Assembly (NCBI GenBank): GCA_050694215.1
Contig: JBOGXB010000067.1
Coordinates: 1 to 10,352, forward strand
DNA: 10,352 bases
DNA from: JBOGXB01 sp050694215
GTDB lineage: Bacteria; Actinomycetota; CADDZG01; WHSQ01
Direction of reading: 5' to 3'
Part shown: positions 6,371-10,352 of the stretch, piece by piece
How positions within the stretch are numbered: position 1 is the first letter of the stretch
Layout: the number at the start of each line of letters is the position of its first letter
Position numbers and translations under genes: made by a program
Notes under the pieces: model-generated
The model's database searches: none
The model's input: the letters and a program-made list of their open reading frames with translations, nothing else
What the model was told of the DNA's origin: nothing

Positions 6371-7081
6371 ATGGCTAGGCGGAGCACCATTTTCGTTGCG
6401 CTCGCAGCGCTGCTGGCGCTCGGGTTGATGGTCTCAGCACCGGTGGCTCTTGCGCACCATCGGGGCAAGCATGACAACGGCAGGGCAAGCGCCTCTGGAG
6501 GCGGCTCGGATCACGACGGCGATGCCGATAACGACCCGGCCGTCACCACGGAGGACGACGACGCCGACGGGGTGAGCAATGCGGGAGACACGAACGAGTC
6601 CCACCACCCCTCAGGCAAGGACAAGTTCCTCGAGAACGGGAAGTCCGGAAACCAGGGCAAGAGCGAGTCGGATCCCGACGACAACGTGGGCCCGATGCGC
6701 CGTGAGGAGCTGCCGTGCGACAACGATCCACGCGGCGACGATACGTGCACGGACAAGCCGGGTGGGTCGGGTGGCCACGACACGCTCGACCAGGATGGCA
6801 ACAACGGCTGTGGCAACGATCAGGACTTCGACGACGACAACAACGGCTGGTGCGGAAAATCGGCCGTCGTCGAGACCCCACCTCCTCCGACCGTCCAGTC
6901 CGGCGGCGAGGAGGCGGCAGCAGTGGTCCTCGGAGCGCGGATTCACAAGCATCGGCGCGTGGCGGTTGCCCAGGTTGCCGGCGCGCTGCCGTTCACGGGC
7001 GCGGGCCTCACGGGGTTCGTCGTGGTGGCCCTCGCGATGATCACCTCGGGAGGAGTGATCCTGAGGTTGAGGAGAGGCTAG
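6371..7081 (+). CDS. Secreted Asp/Gly/Asn-rich protein with LPFTG cell-wall sorting signal
   Basis: 236 aa from the ATG at 6371, which follows GGGGGGA by 6 nt and starts directly with a signal peptide: MARR, a hydrophobic core at residues 7-23, and cleavage expected after ALA at 28. An upstream in-frame ATG (6335) would only add residues inside the structured leader. The mature part is very acidic and rich in Asp, Gly and Asn, with DxDxDG-like strings (DHDGDADND, DQDGNNG, DFDDDNN) that suggest calcium binding. It has four Cys, as C-x9-C and C-x13-C, possibly two disulfides, then a PPPP linker. The C-terminus is a sortase signal: LPFTG at 206-210, a hydrophobic segment, and the tail RLRRG. It is probably exported by Sec and attached to peptidoglycan. 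No sortase lies in the window. I recognise no named family; function unknown. Confidence 0.82.
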   Translation: MARRSTIFVALAALLALGLMVSAPVALAHHRGKHDNGRASASGGGSDHDGDADNDPAVTTEDDDADGVSNAGDTNESHHPSGKDKFLENGKSGNQGKSESDPDDNVGPMRREELPCDNDPRGDDTCTDKPGGSGGHDTLDQDGNNGCGNDQDFDDDNNGWCGKSAVVETPPPPTVQSGGEEAAAVVLGARIHKHRRVAVAQVAGALPFTGAGLTGFVVVALAMITSGGVILRLRRG

Positions 7082-7099
7082 CGGGAGCGAAGCACCTCT

Positions 7100-7123
7100 G
7101 GGGCCGGCCTGCGGGCCGGCCTC
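7100..7123 (+). terminator. Strong GC hairpin after the LPFTG gene
   Basis: GGCCGGCC (7102-7109) and GGCCGGCC (7114-7121) form a perfect 8-bp stem with loop TGCG, extended by one G-T and one G-C pair. It lies 18 nt after the stop and before the fet operon. There is no T-run; U-less hairpins of this sort are often assigned as terminators in actinobacteria. The two arms are also self-palindromic. Confidence 0.5.
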
Positions 7124-7179
7124 AGCGCGGGTGGGCCTCGGGTCTACGGAGGCGACGTCCGAGGACGGTTGTCATTGCG

Positions 7180-7185
7180 TAGCCT
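7180..7185 (+). promoter_or_regulatory. Possible -10 element of the fet operon
   Basis: TAGCCT fits TANNNT and ends 6 nt before the fetA GTG, which predicts a transcript starting at or next to the start codon. No Shine-Dalgarno sequence precedes the GTG and no -35 is evident at standard spacing. The upstream bases 7124-7179 show nothing else I can name. Confidence 0.3.
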
Positions 7186-7191
7186 TCACGC

Positions 7192-7893
7192 GTGTTCGAC
7201 GCAACTCAGCAGCCGCTTCCACTCGAGGCCCGAGGCATCAGCCTGCAGCGCGCTCGTCGCCGGGTGCTCAGCGATGTGGATGCGGGTTTCCAAAGCGGCC
7301 TGGTTACCGCCATCGTAGGTCCCTCGGGTGCCGGGAAGACGAGTCTCCTTCGCTGCTTGAACCGGCTCGAGGAACCTCTTGCCGGAGAGGTCTTGCTCGA
7401 CGGCGCCGACATCCGATCCCTCGATCCCACCGCGCTGCGCAAGCGGGTCGGGATGATCTTCCAAACCCCGATCCTCTTCGACGGAAGCGTCCGCTCCAAT
7501 CTCTCGTACGGTCTCGACCTCGTCGATGACGGTGCCCAGGTCGAGGCGCTCGATGCCGTGGGACTTCACGGATCCTTCCTCGACAGGGACTCGACGGCGT
7601 TGTCGGTCGGACAGGGGCAGCGCGTATGCATCGCGCGTGCTCTTGTTCGCGGACCCGAAGTTCTGTTGATGGACGAGCCGACCTCGGCCCTCGACAAAGA
7701 CGCTACGGCGCGCATCGAATCCCTCATCCGCCACCTGGCAGAAGGGGATCTGGCGGTGGCTCTTGTCACTCACAACCTCGCACAAGCGTCCCGCGTTGCC
7801 GACAGAGCGGTCTTGCTGGTAGAGGGTCGGGTGCAGGCACACGGATCCACGCACGAAGTTGAATCGTCGTGGCCCAAAGGGTTGGCGGGATGA
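7192..7893 (+). CDS. fetA: ABC transporter ATPase, FetA/YbbL-like
   Basis: 233-aa nucleotide-binding subunit at the inner face of the membrane, powering the FetB permease encoded next. Walker A GPSGAGKT at residues 43-50, Q-loop Gln91, signature LSVGQ at 137-141, Walker B VLLMDE ending in catalytic Glu162, D-loop SALD, and switch His194 are all present. The signature has Val where LSGGQ is usual. Length suits the short ATPases of the UPF0014-linked group (E. coli FetA, plant STAR1). The fetA call rests mainly on the linked permease. GTG start without a Shine-Dalgarno. The stop overlaps the fetB start (ATGA). In E. coli the pair is linked to iron export and peroxide resistance; STAR1/ALS3-type relatives are linked to aluminium tolerance. 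Substrate here is inferred, not shown. Confidence 0.85.
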   Translation: MFDATQQPLPLEARGISLQRARRRVLSDVDAGFQSGLVTAIVGPSGAGKTSLLRCLNRLEEPLAGEVLLDGADIRSLDPTALRKRVGMIFQTPILFDGSVRSNLSYGLDLVDDGAQVEALDAVGLHGSFLDRDSTALSVGQGQRVCIARALVRGPEVLLMDEPTSALDKDATARIESLIRHLAEGDLAVALVTHNLAQASRVADRAVLLVEGRVQAHGSTHEVESSWPKGLAG

Positions 7894-8648
7894 TCGACGT
7901 CGCGGTCGCTCTCTCCCTCGTGGCGGTGGCGGTGCTCGTTTCGCGTCTTCAGAGTCTAAGGATGGAGTTGGAGATCCTGATCGCTGCGGCAAGGGCAATC
8001 GTTCAACTCGTCGCGATCGCGTTCTTGATCGATGTCGTATTCGAGCATCTCGGTTTCTCAGGTCTCTTGCTGGGCGTGATGCTCGTCGCCGCCTCGCACA
8101 CGGCTGGACGGCGGTTAAAGGGAGTTCCGGCTGCTCCCTGGATCGCAGCTGCGTCGATCGCGATATCGACTCTGGTCGTGCTGGTAGTCCTCTTCGGTGC
8201 TGGCGTGTTTCCTTTCGAGCCGCGCTGGCTCATCGCGATCGCGGGGATGGCCATCGGTAACTCGATGATCTCCGTTTCCCTCGCGGGGTCGCGTTTGCGC
8301 GACGAGGTGATCGACAAGACGGCCGAGGTCGAGGCGCGCCTCGCGCTGGGCGTCAGAGCTGCAGAGGCGCTCAAGACATACACGCGCCGAGCCATCACGA
8401 ACGGGATGATCCCGATCCTGGACGCGACCAAGAACGTCGGACTGATTCTCGTCCCGGGTGCATTCGTGGGAATGCTGCTCGGCGGCGCCTCTCCGGCCGA
8501 TGCCGCGCGCGTGCAGCTGATCGTGCTCTTCATGCTGTTGGGGGCCGTGGCTGTATCGGCAGTCACAATCACGGCGCTCGTCGCGCGCGCTTTCATCGGT
8601 CCGGGAGAACGAATTCTCCTGCCGGAGCCGAAGCCGGAGGCACGGTGA
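7890..8648 (+). CDS. fetB: ABC transporter permease, UPF0014/FetB (YbbM) family
   Basis: 252-aa polytopic membrane protein with about six or seven hydrophobic segments. It carries family motifs also found in E. coli FetB: RAIVQL near the N-terminus, IAGMAIGNSM, a conserved charged loop EVEARLALG, MIPILDATKNVGLILVPG, and FMLLGAVAVSA near the C-terminus. I chose the ATG at 7890, which overlaps the fetA stop as ATGA and has AAAGGG 8 nt upstream. The GTG at 7869 would add seven residues inside fetA and is less likely. The 4-base overlaps at both ends indicate translational coupling with fetA and with the beta-propeller gene. Expected to export metal, probably iron, with FetA; the substrate is inferred from the family. 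Confidence 0.9.
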   Translation: MIDVAVALSLVAVAVLVSRLQSLRMELEILIAAARAIVQLVAIAFLIDVVFEHLGFSGLLLGVMLVAASHTAGRRLKGVPAAPWIAAASIAISTLVVLVVLFGAGVFPFEPRWLIAIAGMAIGNSMISVSLAGSRLRDEVIDKTAEVEARLALGVRAAEALKTYTRRAITNGMIPILDATKNVGLILVPGAFVGMLLGGASPADAARVQLIVLFMLLGAVAVSAVTITALVARAFIGPGERILLPEPKPEAR

Positions 8649-9604
8649 GGCTGGGCCGCGTCCACGTCCCGGCTCCCGTCCTCGCGCTCGGGATCTTCTT
8701 GATCGTGGCCCTAACCGCCGTCGCCTTGGTTGCGTCGGAGGGCGATGAGGCGCTCGTTCCGCCGGAGACGTCGACGATCGAGGTGGGCGGTGCTCCGCTG
8801 GACGTGGCCGTGGGCGACGGGTCGTTATGGGTCACGGATACTCTCGGCTCCACGTTGTTGCAGGTCGAGATCGGCGGTGAGGTCTCCGAACCCGTACCCC
8901 TGATCGAGACCCCTGCGGGGCTGGCGCTGGGAGGCGGCTCCGTGTGGGTGGGTTACGCGCAGGGAAGCGCCATCACCCGCGTGGACGAGGCGAGCGGCGA
9001 TGTGGTGGACGAGTCGATCGAGGCCGGCGACACACCTCAGGCGGTCACGGCGACCGACGACACGGTGTGGGTCGCGGCGCTGGATGCATCTCGAGTGGTG
9101 CTCTTCGACGCGGCGACGGGGAGACCGGTGGGGGAGCCCATTCGAGTAGGCGACTTTCCTGCGGCCGTGGCGGTCGGATTCGGTTCGCTGTGGGTCGCAG
9201 ACGTCGTCGACGACTCCGTGCTGAAGATATCCCTGGACGATCCCAAGCAGCGCGAGAAGATCCCCGTCGGCGGGAGCCCCGTTGCGATCGCGGTCGGCGA
9301 GGGCGCGGTCTGGGTTGCGAACTTCCAGGACGCTACCGTCACGCGTATCGATCCTTCGACTTCGGCACCCTTGGGTGCGCCCATAGCCGTTGGGGGTAAG
9401 CCTTCGGGGATAGCGACGGGGGAGGGTTACGTGTGGGTTACGCGCACGGCCGACGATCAGGTGATCCGGATCGATCCGAAGAGCGCGCGCTGGACCGGCG
9501 AGCTGATCGACGTGGGAGACAGTCCCTTCGGCATCGCGGTCGGCGAGGGATCCGTGTGGGTTGCCAACCAGAAAGACGGCACGATCACCCGCGTCGACCC
9601 CTGA
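8645..9604 (+). CDS. Membrane-anchored seven-repeat beta-propeller protein (YncE/NHL-like)
   Basis: 319-aa protein with one N-terminal hydrophobic segment (residues 11-30), either signal anchor or uncleaved signal peptide, so the rest should lie outside the cytoplasm. Seven repeats of about 41 residues follow, each built as VG-x2-P-x2-IAVGEGSVWVAN..D..V.RIDP. The repeat Trp falls at residues 62, 101, 142, 183, 223, 264 and 305. The last repeat stops after RVDP, and the strand TIEVGG at 44-49 could complete that blade, as in ring closure of propellers. GTG start overlaps the fetB stop (GTGA), with GGAGG 4 nt upstream, so it is co-translated with the transporter. No enzyme motif is seen. It may be a binding or scaffold partner of FetAB or a metal-sensing surface protein. 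Fold confident, role unknown. Confidence 0.85.
   Translation: MRLGRVHVPAPVLALGIFLIVALTAVALVASEGDEALVPPETSTIEVGGAPLDVAVGDGSLWVTDTLGSTLLQVEIGGEVSEPVPLIETPAGLALGGGSVWVGYAQGSAITRVDEASGDVVDESIEAGDTPQAVTATDDTVWVAALDASRVVLFDAATGRPVGEPIRVGDFPAAVAVGFGSLWVADVVDDSVLKISLDDPKQREKIPVGGSPVAIAVGEGAVWVANFQDATVTRIDPSTSAPLGAPIAVGGKPSGIATGEGYVWVTRTADDQVIRIDPKSARWTGELIDVGDSPFGIAVGEGSVWVANQKDGTITRVDP
9287..9549 (+). repeat. Near-identical blade DNA repeats in the propeller gene
   Basis: The same 17 bases (ATCGCGGTCGGCGAGGG) occur at 9287-9303 and 9533-9549, 246 bp (82 codons, two blades) apart. Both encode IAVGEG at the same blade position and are followed by VWVAN. This suggests relatively recent blade duplication or gene conversion between blades 5 and 7. 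Confidence 0.6.
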
Positions 9605-9616
9605 GCCCTCTTAACT

Positions 9617-9640
9617 AAAGCGCCCTCCCACGGCCGCTTT
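9617..9640 (+). terminator. Possible terminator of the fet operon
   Basis: AAAGCG (9617-9622) pairs with CGCTTT (9635-9640), with an optional inner CC/GG pair, starting 13 nt after the propeller stop. Only three Ts, within the stem, are available. Weak but well placed between the fet operon and prfB. Confidence 0.3.
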
Positions 9641-9662
9641 CCGGGTTACATAACGCGGGGGT

Positions 9663-9668
9663 TAGGCT
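9663..9668 (+). promoter_or_regulatory. Possible -10 element of prfB
   Basis: TAGGCT fits TANNNT and ends 10 nt before the prfB ATG. The bases between (9669-9678) hold no Shine-Dalgarno. This suggests a very short leader, but no good -35 is visible. Confidence 0.22.
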
Positions 9669-9678
9669 TGCGGGCCTT

Positions 9679-10352
9679 ATGGAGGACATCAGCGAACGCA
9701 TAGAGGCCCTGGAGGCTAGATTCGCGCACGTCAAGGAGTACCTTTGACGTCGACGCGAAGCGCGCCCGCGTGAACGAGTTAAAGGAGCTCTCGGCGGCTC
9801 CAAACGTCTGGGACGATCCCTCCGAAGCTCAAAAGGTGATGACGGAGATGTCACGCGTCTCGGAGGAGGTAGACGCGTACGATCGCATGGCGGCGCGCGT
9901 TTCGGATGCGCACGTCTTGTGGGATCTGGCGCGCGGCGAGGCCGACGAGGCGGCCGCGAAAGAGGCTGCATCCGAGGTGGACGCGATAGAGAAGGAGCTC
10001 GGCTCCCTCGAGGTATCGGCCCTTCTCGGCGGTGAGTTCGACGACCACCCCGCGATCCTCGAGATCCATGCCGGCGAGGGCGGCACCGACTCGCAGGACT
10101 GGGCGGAGATGCTGCTGCGCATGTACTCGCGCTGGGCCGAGCGCGAGGGCCTCAAGGCACAACTCGTTGCCACCACCCCGGGGGAAGAAGCGGGAATGAA
10201 GAGTGCGACGCTGACGGTGGAGGGCCGCCATGCCTACGGGCTACTGGCAACCGAACGAGGGGTGCATAGGCTCGTGCGTATCTCGCCCTTCGACGCGGCG
10301 AAGAGGCGGCACACATCTTTCGCCTCGGTCGACGTCACCCCGGAGGTGGAGG
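9679..10352 (+). CDS. prfB: Peptide chain release factor 2 with programmed +1 frameshift (3' end outside window)
   Basis: RF2 recognises UGA and UAA in the ribosomal A site and releases the finished protein. Frame 1 runs from ATG 9679 for 22 codons (MEDISERIEALEARF..EYL) to TGA at 9745-9747. Skipping T9745 and reading GAC from 9746 gives an open frame to the window end: 224 residues of roughly 370. Domain 1 helices come first, then the domain 2 motifs HAGEGGTDSQDW (130-141) and HRLVRISPFD (196-205). SPF at 202-204 is the RF2 stop-codon recognition tripeptide, which separates it from RF1. RRHTSFASV follows. The GGQ catalytic loop lies beyond the window. The in-frame TGA is regulatory, not a mutation, because the canonical shift signal surrounds it. 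No Shine-Dalgarno precedes the ATG. Confidence 0.96.
9733..9748 (+). promoter_or_regulatory. RF2 programmed +1 frameshift site
   Basis: AAGGAG (9733-9738), an internal Shine-Dalgarno-like stimulator, is followed after exactly 3 nt (TAC) by the slippery CTT (9742-9744), TGA (9745-9747) and C. This reproduces the arrangement of the classic RF2 site. When RF2 is scarce, the ribosome slips from CTT to TTT and resumes at GAC; when it is abundant, it stops at TGA, giving autoregulation. Confidence 0.95.

Noticed and set aside
7186..8665. Minus-strand frames of 270 and 220 codons opposite the fet operon
   Set aside because: They mirror genes with full sets of ABC transporter motifs and clean 4-base overlaps; no independent start signals or motifs.
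9742..9748. prfB as a frameshifted pseudogene
   Set aside because: The stop lies in the canonical programmed frameshift site and the downstream frame is intact with all RF2 motifs.
9829..10231. Minus-strand frames of 115 and 126 codons within prfB
   Set aside because: They are antisense to conserved RF2 sequence and show no domain features.

Overview
The window is GC-rich, densely coded chromosomal DNA from what looks like an Actinomycetota (high-GC Gram-positive) bacterium, perhaps a deep-branching lineage. The evidence is indirect: GTG starts, a surface protein with an LPFTG sorting signal, and an ahcY / comF / secA / prfB neighbourhood that echoes the order known from Mycobacterium (sahH ... 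comF-like, hpf, secA1) and Bacillus (degU ... comFC ... hpf, secA, prfB). I cannot place it more finely.

Layout. Bases 1-904 hold the 3' end of ahcY (S-adenosylhomocysteine hydrolase, + strand). It runs tail-to-tail into a MscS-type mechanosensitive channel gene on the - strand; the two stop codons share the palindrome CTAG. Divergent from mscS is comF (phosphoribosyltransferase-like). Next come an orphan NarL/DegU-type response regulator and a full-length secA. After a 161-base AT-rich leader comes a secreted, Asp/Gly/Asn-rich protein with an LPFTG anchor, followed by a very strong GC hairpin. Then comes a three-gene operon with 4-base overlaps: fetA (ATPase), fetB (permease) and a membrane-anchored seven-repeat beta-propeller. 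The window ends inside prfB (release factor 2). It has the classical programmed +1 frameshift at codon 23, so simple ORF calling misses it.

Functional links. SecA would export the LPFTG protein, and a sortase encoded elsewhere would attach it to the wall. FetAB resembles the UPF0014 iron-export family; the propeller is translationally coupled to it but its role is unknown. PrfB controls its own synthesis through the frameshift. The response regulator has no adjacent kinase and sits where hpf is often found.

Most of the window is recognisable housekeeping DNA. The least explained parts are the leader of the LPFTG gene (two perfect hairpins and competing G/C tracts that could hide or expose the ribosome binding site), a terminator-like hairpin inside the mscS leader, and several genes that lack a Shine-Dalgarno sequence but carry a -10-like hexamer 6-10 nt before the start. 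No gap exceeds 300 bases. I saw no tRNA, rRNA, CRISPR or insertion sequence.
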